Shown in pieces: positions 34,455 through 46,604 of a DNA stretch of 64,000 nucleotides (position 1 is its first letter; each line of letters opens with the position of its first letter). The stretch comes from Inia geoffrensis. Its lineage: Eukaryota > Chordata > Mammalia > Artiodactyla > Iniidae. Below the pieces are notes generated by a model. The model was given only the letters and a program-made list of their open reading frames with translations, ran no database searches and was not told the DNA's origin. The position numbers and the translations under genes are program-made. The DNA lies in assembly GCA_036417435.1 (NCBI GenBank), contig JAZAQT010000281.1, positions 186,001 through 250,000 of the forward strand, given 5' to 3'.

Positions 34455-36190
34455 CTGCGTCGCATTCAAGTCCTCTTCACAGCCTTCCTTCAATAAATTT
34501 TTGGATGATAGGGGTAATTTGGAACTCTGCAGGATTTTGAGTTACAGTGCCAAAAATCTCCTTTTAACAACTCGCTTTCTTGTGAGCTGACTGCAAACCG
34601 GAAGAATTGCTTCAGGCCCTAATCTCGTTCCGGCATGGCACGCTGAGACTTTGGTGAATTCTTCTTCCTGTAGGGAAATCAGAGTTCAATGTGCCCGTCC
34701 AAACACTTCGAGTTAACCGCTCATTGGTTCTCCTTATTCCTGATCATCTTCTACAGAAACTGCAAACTGTGCGAAACAAGAGGTCAAAGGCACTGACTCT
34801 CCAAGTGGGGAGAATGTTAATATCGCATCTGGAAAGGCGAACTCGACTACCAGGGGGCGAAAATGGCGATGAGTTTTAGAAATTTTGCCTGATCACTTCG
34901 TGGACCATATTCTGGGTTTTCCATGCATATTTTAGCTGAAGGATAAATCCCTTAAACGTGGAGATTTGGGACCCGTGGAATGGGAACCATGCACCATTAC
35001 CTCAAAGGGTCTGCATTCCCTCACCAATAGTATCAGCCCCAAGTGTCCAGCCTTATCTCTCCCACAGCTGTGGATGTAGAGGTGGTAATCCAAGATTCCT
35101 CACAAGCCCTCAAGGACTTATTTGAGAATTTGTCTCTATTTCACAGTCCTTGTGTTTTCTTTTTCAAATTTATTTTTATAAAGGGATTTAGCTTATTTAC
35201 ACTGCTGGGTGTATGCTGCTGTACACAAAAGATTTTCTTATGGAAACCAATAAATGTATGGGTTTTAATTTTCTTCATAGTCAGGTATATTCCTAGGTTT
35301 TGAATACGGGGTGTTGAGTCCATTTGGTTGAGCAATGAGTAGGTCTTGTCTAATATATATTTGGCTTATGGAATGGTATCTGTCCTAATGTCAACCTCTG
35401 GTTTTATGCAGCCTCCCCACTCTCCTTTCCCCTTAAGCAAGCCTAAGTTTCTTTTGTAAATGAGAGACTCTGTTGTGTTTTGAAATGCAGTTCACGCGTA
35501 GCCGTGTTTACATTCCCTGTATTAGTGATATCTTATGATATTTCTTTTTCTGTGTGACTTATTTCACTTAGAATCATCGTAACTAAATCCACTCATTATG
35601 CTGCTACTGGTCTGTTGCCATTGATTTCATTGTTGAGTGATATTCCATTGTAAGGATGTACCACAACTTCTATATCCATTTTTCCCTTTCTGGGATATTG
35701 AAGTTGTACCATAGTCAAGGTTTCCGTACACAGAGCAGCCCCAAACTTTGGTGTTGCTGTGTCTTTGTCATTTAAATTTTCCGAATGTACAGCACTATAA
35801 GTGGAAGTGCCCTAGGCTCTCTAGCTTGTTTTTTTCTTTGTTCCAGGAAACACCATCCACTTCTCCAGAGTGGCTGTTGGCAATTTACATCCCGCCCATC
35901 AGCATAACAAGGCTGCCGGTACTCCATGGCCTGTTCTGCCTCTCTGGATTTTACACTTCTTTCTGACGGCCCTTTTGATCAGTGGGAAGTGAGGCTTCAT
36001 TGTAGTGTGGATTTCCATTGCAGGCTTGATGGGTTGTCCAAAAAGGGCGTATGCGTTTTTTCCTGAATATATTCAGGAAAAAAACGCATACACACTTTTT
36101 GGCCAAGTGCATCACTGTGGAACTGCTGCCTCTTTTCCTACGCTTTCAGAGCAATTCTTGTCTACCACCTGATATCTGTTTTCTGCAATT
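34455..36190 (+). repeat. Satellite unit 2
   Basis: 1736 bp, second half of dimer 1. Distinguished from unit 1 by ACACTTCGAGTTAACCG, GATCATCTTCTACAG and CAGGGGGCGAAAATGG. L1-derived part about 35165-36033. Confidence 0.93.
36034..36106. mobile_element. Mariner-TIR-like palindrome, unit 2
   Basis: 73 bp. The left arm has TTGTCC for TTGGCC, and the right arm has GCATACACACTTTTTGG, so pairing is interrupted at several bases. Centre GAATATATTC is itself a perfect palindrome. Confidence 0.75.
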
Positions 36191-36900
36191 CTGCGTCACA
36201 TTCAATTCCTCTTCACAGCCTTCCTTCAATAAATTTTTGGATAATAGGGGTCATTTGGAACTCTACACGATTGTGAGTTACAGTGCCAAAAATCTCCTTT
36301 TCTCAACTCGCTTTCTTGTTAGCTGACCGCAAACCCGAAGAATTGCTTCAGACCCTAATCTCGTTCTGGCATGGCACGAGGAGCCTTTGGTGAATTCTTC
36401 TTCCTGTAGGGAAATCAGAGTTCAATGTGCCCGTCCAAACACATCGAGTTAGCCGCTCATTCGTTCTCCTTATTCCTGTTCATCTTCCACAGAAATTGCA
36501 AACTGTGCCAAACAAGAGGTCAAAGACACTGACTCTCCAAGTGGGGCGAATGTTAATATCGCATCTGGAACGGCGAACTCGAGTACCAGGTGGCCAAAAT
36601 GGCGATAAGATTTAGAAATTTTGCCTGATCACTTCGTGGACCATATTCTGGGTTTTCCATGCATATTTTAGCTGAAGGATAAATCCCTTAAACGTGGAGA
36701 TTTGGGACCCGTGGAATGGGAACCATGCACCGTTACCTCAAAGGGTCTGCATTCCCTCACCAATAGTATCAGCCCCAAGTGTCCAGCCTTATCTCTCCCA
36801 CAGCTGTGGATGTAGAGGTGGTAATCCAAGATTCCTCACAAGCCCTCAAGGACTTATTTGAGAATTTGTCTCTATTTCACAGTCCTTGTGTTTTCTTTTT

Positions 36901-37769
36901 CAAATTTATTTTTATAAAGGGATTTAGCTTATTTACACTGCTGGGTGTATGCTGCTGTACACAAAAGATTTTCTTATGGAAACCAATAAATGTATGGGTT
37001 TTAATTTTCTTCATAGTCAGGTATATTTCTAGGTTTTGAATACGGGGTTTTGAGTCCATTTGGTTGAGCAATGAGTAGGTCTTGTCTAATATATATTTGG
37101 CTTATGGAATGGTGTCTGTCCTAATGTCAACCTCTGGTTTTATGCAGCCTCCCCACTCTCCTTTCCCCTTAAGCAAGCCTAAGTTTCTTTTGTAAATGAG
37201 AGACTCTGTTGTGTTTTGAAATGCAGTTCACGCGTAGCCGTGTTTACATTCCCTGTATTAGTGATATCTTATGATGTTTCTTTTTCTGTGTGACTTATTT
37301 CACTTAGAATCATCGTAACTAAATCCACTCATTATGCTGCTACTGGTCTGTTGCCATTGATTTCATTGTTGAGTGATATTCCATTGTAGGGATGTACCAC
37401 AACTTCTATATCCATTTTTCTCTTTCTGGGCTATTAAAGATGTACCATAGTCAAGGCTCCCGTACACAGAGCAGCCCCAAACTTTGGTGTTGCTGTGTCT
37501 TTTTCATTTAAATTTTCCGAATCTATAGCACCATAAGTGGAAGTGCCCTAGGCTCTCTAGCTTGTTTTCTTCTTTGTTCCAGGAAACACCATCCACTTCT
37601 CCAGAGTAGCTGTTGGAAATTTACATCCCGCCCATCAGCATAACAAGGCTGCCGGTTCTCCATGGCCTGTCCTGCCTCTCTGGATTTTACACTTTTTTCG
37701 GACGGCCCTTTTGATCGGTGGGAAGTGAGACTTCATTGTAGTGTGGACTTCCATTGCAGTCTTGCTTGG
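36901..37769 (-). mobile_element. 5'-truncated LINE-1 3' end (shown for unit 3)
   Basis: Antisense to the + strand. The + strand shows, in order, TTATTTTTATAAAGGG, GCTGCTGTACACAAA, TTTTATGCAGCCTCCCC, GTGTGACTTATTTCACTTAG, GATATTCCATTGTAGGGATG, TACCACAACTTCTATATCC, TGGCTGTTGG(A/C)AATTTACAT and GACTTCATTGTAGTGTGGAC. These align in order with the reverse complement of a cetartiodactyl L1 3' UTR and the far 3' end of ORF2. The T-rich TTTTCTTTTTC at the left edge fits a decayed poly(A) tail, and the right edge is a 5' truncation at or near the palindrome. No L1 frame is intact. The same segment occupies unit positions ~710-1578 in all 18 units (ranges in the unit entries). Confidence 0.85.
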
Positions 37770-37841
37770 TTGGCCAAAAAGGGCGTATGCCTTTTTTCCT
37801 GAATATAATCAGGAAAAAACGCATACGTCCTTTTTGGCCAA
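37770..37841. mobile_element. Mariner-TIR-like palindrome, unit 3
   Basis: 72 bp, same sequence type as unit 1 (ATGCC left arm, AATATAAT centre), offset 3471 bp. Confidence 0.75.
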
Positions 37842-37925
37842 GTGCATCACTGTGGAACTGCTGCCTCTTTTCCTACGCTTTCAGAGCAATTCTTGTCTAC
37901 CCCCTGATATCTGTTTTCTGCAATT

Positions 37926-39661
37926 CTGCGTCGCATTCAAGTCCTCTTCACAGCCTTCCTTCAATAAATTTTTGGATGATAGGGGTAATTTGGAACTCTG
38001 CAGGATTTTGAGTTACAGTGCCAAAAATCTCCTTTTAACAACTCGCTTTCTTGTGAGCTGACTGCAAACCGGAAGAATTGCTTCAGGCCCTAATCTCGTT
38101 CCGGCATGGCACGCTGAGACTTTGATGAATTCTTCTTCCTGTAGGGAAATCAGAGTTCAATGTGCCCGTCCAAACACTTCGAGTTAACCGCTCATTGGTT
38201 CTCCTTATTCCTGATCATCTTCTACAGAAACTGCAAACTGTGCGAAACAAGAGGTCAAAGGCACTGACTCTCCAAGTGGGGAGAATGTTAATATCGCATC
38301 TGGAAAGGCGAACTCGACTACCAGGGGGCGAAAATGGCGATGAGTTTTAGAAATTTTGCCTGATCACTTCGTGGACCATATTCTGGGTTTTCCATGCATA
38401 TTTTAGCTGAAGGATAAATCCCTTAAACGTGGAGATTTGGGACCCGTGGAATGGGAACCATGCACCATTACCTCAAAGGGTCTGCATTCCCTCACCAATA
38501 GTATCAGCCCCAAGTGTCCAGCCTTATCTCTCCCACAGCTGTGGATGTAGAGGTGGTAATCCAAGATTCCTCACAAGCCCTCAAGGACTTATTTGAGAAT
38601 TTGTCTCTATTTCACAGTCCTTGTGTTTTCTTTTTCAAATTTATTTTTATAAAGGGATTTAGCTTATTTACACTGCTGGGTGTATGCTGCTGTACACAAA
38701 AGATTTTCTTATGGAAACCAATAAATGTATGGGTTTTAATTTTCTTCATAGTCAGGTATATTCCTAGGTTTTGAATACGGGGTGTTGAGTCCATTTGGTT
38801 GAGCAATGAGTAGGTCTTGTCTAATATATATTTGGCTTATGGAATGGTGTCTGTCCTAATGTCAACCTCTGGTTTTATGCAGCCTCCCCACTCTCCTTTC
38901 CCCTTAAGCAAGCCTAAGTTTCTTTTGTAAATGAGAGACACTGTTGTGTTTTGAAATGCAGTTCACGCGTAGCCGTGTTTACATTCCCTGTATTAGTGAT
39001 ATCTTATGATGTTTCTTTTTCTGTGTGACTTATTTCACTTAGAATCATCGTAACTAAATCCACTCATTATGCTGCTACTGGTCTGTTGCCATTGATTTCA
39101 TTGTTGAGTGATATTCCATTGTAAGGATGTACCACAACTTCTATATCCATTTTTCTCTTTCTGGGATATTGAGGTTGTACCATAGTCAAGGTTTCCGTAC
39201 ACAGAGCAGCCCCAAACTTTGGTGTTGCTGTGTCTTTGTCATTTAAATTTTCCGAATGTACAGCACTATAAGTGGAAGTGCCCTAGGTTCTCTAGCTTGT
39301 TTTTTTCTTTGTTCCAGGAAACACCATCCACTTCTCCAGAGTGGCTGTTGGCAATTTACATCCCCCCCATCAGCATAACAAGGCTGCCTTTACTCCATGG
39401 CCTGTTCTGCCTCTCTGGATTTTACACTTCTTTCTGTCGGCCCTTTTGATCAGTGGGAAGTGAGGCTTCATTGTAGTGCGGATTTCCATTGCAGGCTTGA
39501 TGGGTTGGCCAAAAAGGGCGTATGCGTTTTTTCCGGAATATATTCAGGAAAAAAACGCATACACACTTTTTGGCCAAGTGCATCACTGTGGAACTGCTGC
39601 CTCTTTTCCTACGCTTTCAGAGCAAATCTTGTCTACCACCTGATGTCTGTTTTCTGCAATT
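37926..39661 (+). repeat. Satellite unit 4
   Basis: 1736 bp, second half of dimer 2, close to unit 2. Private changes include TTTGATGAATTC for TTTGGTGAATTC at ~38121 and AGACACTG for AGACTCTG at ~38936. L1-derived part about 38636-39504. Confidence 0.93.
39505..39577. mobile_element. Mariner-TIR-like palindrome, unit 4
   Basis: 73 bp, with CCGGAATATATTCAGG at the centre (one changed base against CCTGAATATATTCAGG) and the ACACAC right-arm variant. Confidence 0.75.
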
Positions 39662-41396
39662 CTGCGTCGCTTTCAAGTCCTCTTCACAGCCTTCCTTCAA
39701 TAAATTTTTGGATAGGAGGGGTCATTTGGAACTCTACAGGATTGTGAGTTACAGTGCCAAATATCTCCTTTTCTCAACTCGCTTTCTTGTTAGCTGACCG
39801 CAAACCCGAAGAATTGCTTCAGGCCCTAATCTCGTTCCGGCATGGCATGCTGAGCCTTTGGTGAATTCTTCTTCCTGTAGGGAAATCAGATTTCAATGTG
39901 CCCGTCCAAACACATCGAGTTAGCCGCTCATTCGTTCTCCTTATTCCTGTTCATCTTCCACAGAAATTGCAAACTGTGCCAAACAAGAGGTCAAAGACAC
40001 TAACTCTCCAAGTGGGGAGAATGTTAATATCGCATCTGGAACGGCGAACTCGAGTACCAGGTGGCCAAAATGGTGATAAGTTTTAGAAATTTTGCCTGAT
40101 CACTTCGTGGACCATATTCTGGGTTTTCCATGCATATTTTAGCTGAAGGATAAATCCCTTAAACGTGGAGATTTGGGACCCGTGTAATGGGAACCATGCA
40201 CCATTACCTCAAAGGGTCTGCATTCCCTCACCAATAGTATCAGCCCCAAGTGTCCAGCCTTATCTCTCCCACAGCTGTGGATGTAGAGGTGGTAATCCAA
40301 GATTCCTCACAAACCCTCAAGGACTTATTTGAGAATTTGTCTCTATTTCACAGTCCTTGTGTTTTCTTTTTCAAATTTATTTTTATAAAGGGATTTAGCT
40401 TATTTACACTGCTGGGTGTATGCTGCTGTACACAAAAGATTTTCTTATGGAAACCAATAAATGTATGGGTTTTAATTTTCTTCATAGTCAGGTATATTTC
40501 TAGGTTTTGAATACGGGGTTTTGAGTCCATTTGGTTGAGCAATGAGTAGGTCTTGTCTAATATATATTTGGCTTATGGAATGGTGTCTGTCCTAATGTCA
40601 ACCTCTGGTTTTATGCAGCCTCCCCACTCTCCTTTCCCCTTAAGCAAGCCTAAGTTTCTTTTGTAAATGAGAGACTCTGTTGTGTTTTGAAATGCAGTTC
40701 ACGCGTAGCCGTGTTTACATTCCCTGTATTAGTGATATCTTATGATGTTTCTTTTTCTGTGTGACTTATTTCACTTAGAATCATCGTAAATAAGTCCACT
40801 CATTATGCTGCTACTGGTCTGTTGCCATTGATTTCATTGTTGAGTGATATTCCATTGTATGGATGTACCACAACTTCTATATCCATTTTTCTCTTTCTAG
40901 GATATTGAAGTTGTACCATAGTCAAGGTTTCCGTACACAGAGCAGCCCCAAACTTTGGTGTTGCTGTGTCTTTTTCATTTAAATTTTCCGAATCTATAGC
41001 ACCATAAGTGGAAGTGCCCTAGGCTCTCTAGCTTGTTTTCTTCTTTGTTCCAGGAAACACCATCCACTTCTCCAGAGTAGCTGTTGGAAATTTACATCCC
41101 GCCCATCAGCATAACAAGGCTGCCAGTTCTCCATGGCCTGTCCTGCCTCTCTGGATTTTACACTTTTTTCGGACGGCCCTTTTGATCGGTGGGAAGTGAG
41201 ACTTCATTGTAGTGTGGACTTCCATTGCAGTCTTGCTTGGTTGGCCAAAAAGGGCGTATGCCTTTTTTCCTGAATATAATCAGGAAAAAACACATACGTC
41301 CTTTTTGGCCAAGTGCATCACTGTGGAACTGCTGCCTCTTTTCCTACGCTTTCAGAGCAATTCTTGTCTACCCCCTGATATCTGTTTTCTGCAATT
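39662..41396 (+). repeat. Satellite unit 5
   Basis: 1735 bp, first half of dimer 3. More diverged from unit 3 than unit 3 is from unit 1: GGGGAGAATG for GGGGCGAATG, CGTGTAATGG for CGTGGAATGG, CGTAAATAAGTCC for CGTAACTAAATCC. L1-derived part about 40371-41240. Confidence 0.93.
41241..41312. mobile_element. Mariner-TIR-like palindrome, unit 5
   Basis: 72 bp, unit-1 type, with an extra right-arm change (AACACATACG for AACGCATACG). Confidence 0.75.
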
Positions 41397-43132
41397 CTGC
41401 GTCGCATTCAAGTCCTCTTCACAGCCTTCCTTCAATAAATTTTTGGATGATAGGGGTAATTTGGAACTCTGCAGGATTTTGAGTTACAGTGCCAAAAATC
41501 TCCTTTTAACAACTCGCTTTCTTGTGAGCTGACTGCAAACCGGAAGAATTGCTTCAGGCCCTAATCTCGTTCCGGCATGGCACGCTGAGCCTTTGGTGAA
41601 TTCTTCTTCCTGTAGGGAAATCAGAGTTCAATGTGCCCGTCCAAACACTTCGAGTTAACCGATCATTGGTTCTCCTTATTCCTGATCATCTTCTACAGAA
41701 ACTGCAAACTGTGCGAAACAAGAGGTCAAAGGCACTGAATCTCCAAGTGGGGAGAATGTTAATATCGCATCTGGAAAGGCGAACTCGACAACCAGGGGGC
41801 GAAAATGGCGATGAGTTTTAGAAATTTTGCCTGATCACTTCGTGGACCATATTCTGGGTTTTCCATGCATATTTTAGCAGAAGGATAAATCCCTTAAACG
41901 TGGAGATTTGGGACCCGTGGAATGGGAACCATGCACCATTACATCAAAGGGTCTGCATTCCCTCACCAATAGTATCAGCCCCAAGTGTCCAGCCTTATCT
42001 CTCCCACAGCTGTGGATGTAGAGGTGGTAATCCAAGATTCCTCACAAGCCCTCAAAGACTTATTTGAGAATTTCTCTCTATTTCACAGTCCTTGTGTTTT
42101 CTTTTTCAAATTTATTTTTATAAAGGGATTTACGTTATTTAAACTGCTGGGTGTATGCTGCTGTACACAAGTGATTTTCTTATGGAAACCAATAAATGTA
42201 TGGGTTTTAATTTTCTTCATAGTCAGGTATATTCCTAGGTTTTGAATACGGGGTGTTGAGTCCATTTTGTTGAGCAATGAGTAGGTCTTGTCTAATATAT
42301 ATTTGGCTTATGGAATGGTATCTGTCCTAATGTCAACCTCTGGTTTTATGCAGCCTCCCCACTCTCCTTTCCCCTTAAGCAAGCCTAGGTTTCTTTTGTA
42401 AATGAGAGACTCTGTTGTGTTTTGAAATGAAGTTCACGCGTAGCCGTGTTTACATTCCCCGTATTAGTGATATCTTATGATGTTTCTTTTTCTGTGTGAC
42501 TTATTTCACTTAGAATCATCGTAATTAAATCCACTCTTTATGCTGCTACTGGTCTGTTGCCATTGATTTCATTGTTGAGTGATATTCCATTGTAAGGATT
42601 TACCACAACTTCTATATCCATTTTTCTCTTTCTGGGATATTGAATTTGTACCATAGTCAAGGTTTCCGTACACAGAGCAGCCCCAAACTTTGGTGTTGCT
42701 GTGTCTTTGTCATTTAAATTTTCCGAATGTACAGCACTATAAGTGGAAGTGCCCTAGGCTCTCTAGCTTGTTTTTTTCTTTGTTCCAGGAAACACCATCC
42801 ACTTCTCCAGAGTGGCTGTTGGCAATTTACATCCCGCCCATCAGCATAACAAGGCTGCCGGTACTCCATGGCCTGTTCTGCCTCTCTGGATTTTACACTT
42901 CTTTCTGATGGTCCTTTTGATCAGTGGGAAGTGAGGCTTCATTGTAGTGCGGATTTCCATTGCAGGCTTGATGGGTTGGCCAAAAAGGGCGTATGCGTTT
43001 TTTCCTGAATATATTCAGGAAAAAAACGCATACACACTTTTTGGCCAAGTGCATCACTGTGGATCTGCTGCCTCTTTTCCTACGCTTTCAGAGCAATTCT
43101 TGTCTACCACCTGATATCTGTTTTCTGCAATT
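41397..43132 (+). repeat. Satellite unit 6
   Basis: 1736 bp, second half of dimer 3. Differs from units 2 and 4 by ACCGATCATTGG, TTTACGTTATTTAAACTGC and CCCCGTATTAG. From ~42520 it shares the CCACTCTTTATGC and GGATTTACCAC variants with unit 9. L1-derived part about 42107-42975. Confidence 0.93.
42976..43048. mobile_element. Mariner-TIR-like palindrome, unit 6
   Basis: 73 bp. Intact GGCGTATGCG left arm, ACACAC right arm, GAATATATTC centre. Confidence 0.75.
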
Positions 43133-44868
43133 CTGGGTCGCATTAAATTCCTCTTCACAGCCTTCCTTCAATAAATTTTTGGATAATAGGGGTCATTTGG
43201 AACTCTACGGGATTGTGAGTTACAGTGCCAAAAATCTCCTTTTCTCAACTCGCTTTCTTGTTAGCTGACCGCAAACCCGAAGAATTGCTTCAGGCCCTAA
43301 TCTCGTTCTGGCATGGCACGAGGAGCCTTTGGTGAATTCTTCTTCCTGTAGGGAAATCAGAGTTCAATGTGCCCGTCCAAACACATCGAGTTAGCCGCTC
43401 ATTCGTTCTCCTTATTCCTGTTCATCTTCCACAGAAATTGCAAACTGTGCCAAACAAGAGGTCAAAGACACTAACTCTCCAAGTGGGGAGAATGTTAATA
43501 TCGCATCTGGAATGGCGAACTCGAGTACCAGGTGGCCAAAATGGTGATAAGTTTTAGAAATTTTGCCTGATCACTTCGTGGACCATATTCTGGGTTTTCC
43601 ATGCATATTTTAGCTGAAGGATAAATCCCTTAAACGTGGAGATTTGGGACCCGTGGAATGGGAACCATGCACCATTACCTCAAAGGGTCTGCATTCCCTC
43701 ACCAATAGTATCAGCCCCAAGTGTCCAGCCTTATCTCTCCCACAGCTGTGGATGTAGAGGTGGTAATCCAAGATTCCTCACAAGCCCTCAAGGACTTATT
43801 TGAGAATTTGTCTCTATTTCACAGTCCTTGTGTTTTCTTTTTCAAATTTATTTTTATAAAGGGATTTAGCTTATTTACACTGCTGGGTGTATGCTGCTGT
43901 ACACAAAAGATTTTCTTATGGAAACCAATAAATGTATGGGTTTTAATTTTCTTGATAGTCAGGTATATTCCTAGGTTTTGAATACGGGGTGTTGAGTCCA
44001 TTTGGTTGAGCAATGAGTAGGTCTTGTCTAATATATATTTGGCTTATGGAATGGTGTCTGTCCTAATGTCAACCTCTGGTTTTATGCAGCCTCCCCCCTC
44101 TCCTTTCCCCTTAAGCAAGCCTAAGTTTCTTTTGTAAATGAGAGACTCTGTTGTGTTTTGAAATGCAGTTCACGCGTAGCCGTGTTTACATTCCCTGTAT
44201 TAGTGATATCTTATGATGTTTCTTTTTCTGTGTGACTTATTTCACTTAGAATCATCGTAACTAAATCCACTCATTATGCTGCTACTGGTCTGTTGCCATT
44301 GATTTCATTGTTGAGTGATATTCCATTGTAAGGATGTACCACAACTTCTATATCCATTTTTCTCCTTCTGGGATATTGAGGTTGTACCATAGTCAAGGTT
44401 TCCGTACACAGAGCAGCCCCAAACTTTGGTGTTGCTGTGTCTTTGTCATTTAAATTTTCCGAATGTACAGCACTATAAGTGGAAGTGCCCTAGGCTCTCT
44501 AGCTTGTTTTTTTCTTTGTTCCAGGAAACACCATCCACTTCTCCAGAGTGGCTGTTGGCAATTTACATCCCGCCCATCAGCATAACAAGGCTGCCGTTAC
44601 TCCATGGCCTGTTCTGCCTCTCTGGATTTTACACTTCTTTCTGTCGGCCCTTTTGATCAGTGGGAAGTGAGGCTTCATTGTAGTGCGGATTTCCATTGCA
44701 GGCTTGATGGGTTGGCCAAACAGGGCGTATGCGTTTTTTCCTGAATATATTCAGGAAAAAAACGCATACACACTTTTTGGCCAAGTGCATCACTGTGGAA
44801 CTGCTGCATCTTTTCCTACGCTTTCAGAGCAAATCTTGTCTACCACCTGATATCTGTTTTCTGCAATT
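43133..44868 (+). repeat. Satellite unit 7
   Basis: 1736 bp. Begins CTGGGTCGCATTAAATTCC, a variant shared with unit 10 (48342), not with its neighbours. It has the TTCTTGATAGTC variant in the L1 part, about 43843-44711. Confidence 0.93.
44712..44784. mobile_element. Mariner-TIR-like palindrome, unit 7
   Basis: 73 bp, with CCAAACAGGG in place of CCAAAAAGGG in the left arm. Confidence 0.75.
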
Positions 44869-46604
44869 CTGTGTCGCTTTCAAGTCCTCTTCACAGCCTT
44901 CCTTCAATAAATTTTTGGATAGTAGGGGTCATTTGGAACTCTACAGGATTGTGAGTTACAGTGCCAAAAATCTCCTTTTCTCAACTCGCTTTCTTGTTAG
45001 CTGACCGCAAACCCGAAGAATTGCTTCAGGCCCTAATCTCGTTCTGGCATGGCACGAGGAGCCTTTGGTGAATTCTTCTTCCTGTAGGGAAATCAGAGTT
45101 CAATGTGCCCGTCCAAACACATCGAGTTAGCCGCTCATTCGTTCTCCTTGTTCCTGTTCATCTTCCACAGAAATTGCAAACTATGCCAAACAAGAGGTCA
45201 AAGACACTAACTCTCCAAGTGGCGAGAATGTTAATATCGCATCTGGAACGGCGAACTCGAGTACCAGGTGGCCAAAATGGCGATAAGTTTTAGAAATTTT
45301 GCCTGATCACTTCGTGGACCATATTCTGGGTTTTCCATGCATATTTTAGCTAAAGGATAAATCCCTTAAACGTGGAGATTTGGGACCCGTGTAATGGGAA
45401 CCATGCACCATTACCTCAAAGGGTCTGCATTCCCTCACCAATAGTATCAGCCCCAAGTGTCCAGCCTTATCTCTCCCACAGCTGTGGATGTAGAGGTGGT
45501 AATCCAAGATTCCTCACAAGCCCTCAAGGCCTTATTTGAGAATTTGTCTCTATTTCACAGTCCTTGTGTTTTCTTTTTCAAATTTATTTTTATAAAGGGA
45601 TTTAGCTTATTTACACTGCTGGGTGTATGCTGCTGTACACAAAAGATTTTCTTATGGAAACCAATAAATGTATGGGTTTTAATTTTCTTCATAGTCAGGT
45701 ATATTCCTAGGTTTTGAATACGGGGTGTTGAGTCCATTTGGTTGAGCAATGAGTAGGTCTTGTCTAATATATATTTGGCTTATGGAATGGTGTCTGTCCT
45801 AATGTCAACCTCTGGTTTTATGCAGCCACCCCACTCTCCTTTCCCCTTAAGCAAGCCTAAGTTTCTTTTGTAAATGAGAGACTCTGTTGTGTTTTGAAAT
45901 GCAGTTCACGCGTAGCCGTGTTTACATTCCCTGTATTAGTGATATCTTATGATGTTTCTTTTTCTGTGTGACTTATTTCACTTAGAATCATCGTAACTAA
46001 ATCCACTCATTATGCTGCTACTGGTCTGTTGCCATTGATTTCATTGTTGAGTGATATTCCATTGTAAGGATGTACCACAACTTCTATATCCATTTTTCTC
46101 TTTCTAGGATATTGAAGTTGCACCATAGTCAAGGTTTCCGTACACAGAGCAGCCCCAAACTTTGGTGTTGCTGTGTCTTTGTCATTTAAATTTTCCGAAT
46201 GTACAGCACTATAAGTGGAAGTGCCCTAGTCTCTCTAGCTTGTTTTTTTCTTTGTTCCAGGAAACACCATCCACTTCTCCAGAGTGGCTGTTGGCAATTT
46301 ACATCCCGCCCATCAGCATAACAAGGCTGCCGGTACTCCATGGCCTGTTCTGCCTGTCTGGATTTTACACTTCTTTCTGTCGGCCCTTTTGATCAGTGGG
46401 AAGTGAGGCTTCATTGTAGTGCGGATTTCCATTGCAGGCTTGATGGGTTGGCCAAAAATGGCGTATGCGTTTTTTCCTGAATATATTCAGGAAAAAAACG
46501 CATACACACTTTTTGGCCAAGTGCATCACTGTGGAACTGCTGCCCCTTTTCCTACGCTTTCAGAGCAAATCTTGTCTACCACCTGATATCTGTTTTCTGC
46601 AATT
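44869..46604 (+). repeat. Satellite unit 8
   Basis: 1736 bp. Carries TGGCGAGAATG and TAGCTAAAGG, both shared with unit 10 at an offset of 3473 bp. L1-derived part about 45579-46447. Confidence 0.93.
46448..46520. mobile_element. Mariner-TIR-like palindrome, unit 8
   Basis: 73 bp. The left arm has CCAAAAATGGCG, a variant shared only with unit 10. Confidence 0.75.

Larger units (their letters stand above)
36191..37925 (+). repeat. Satellite unit 3
   Basis: 1735 bp, first half of dimer 2. Matches unit 1 at an offset of 3471 bp, down to the rare GGGGCGAATG and GATAAGATTTAG words. L1-derived part about 36901-37769. Confidence 0.93.
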
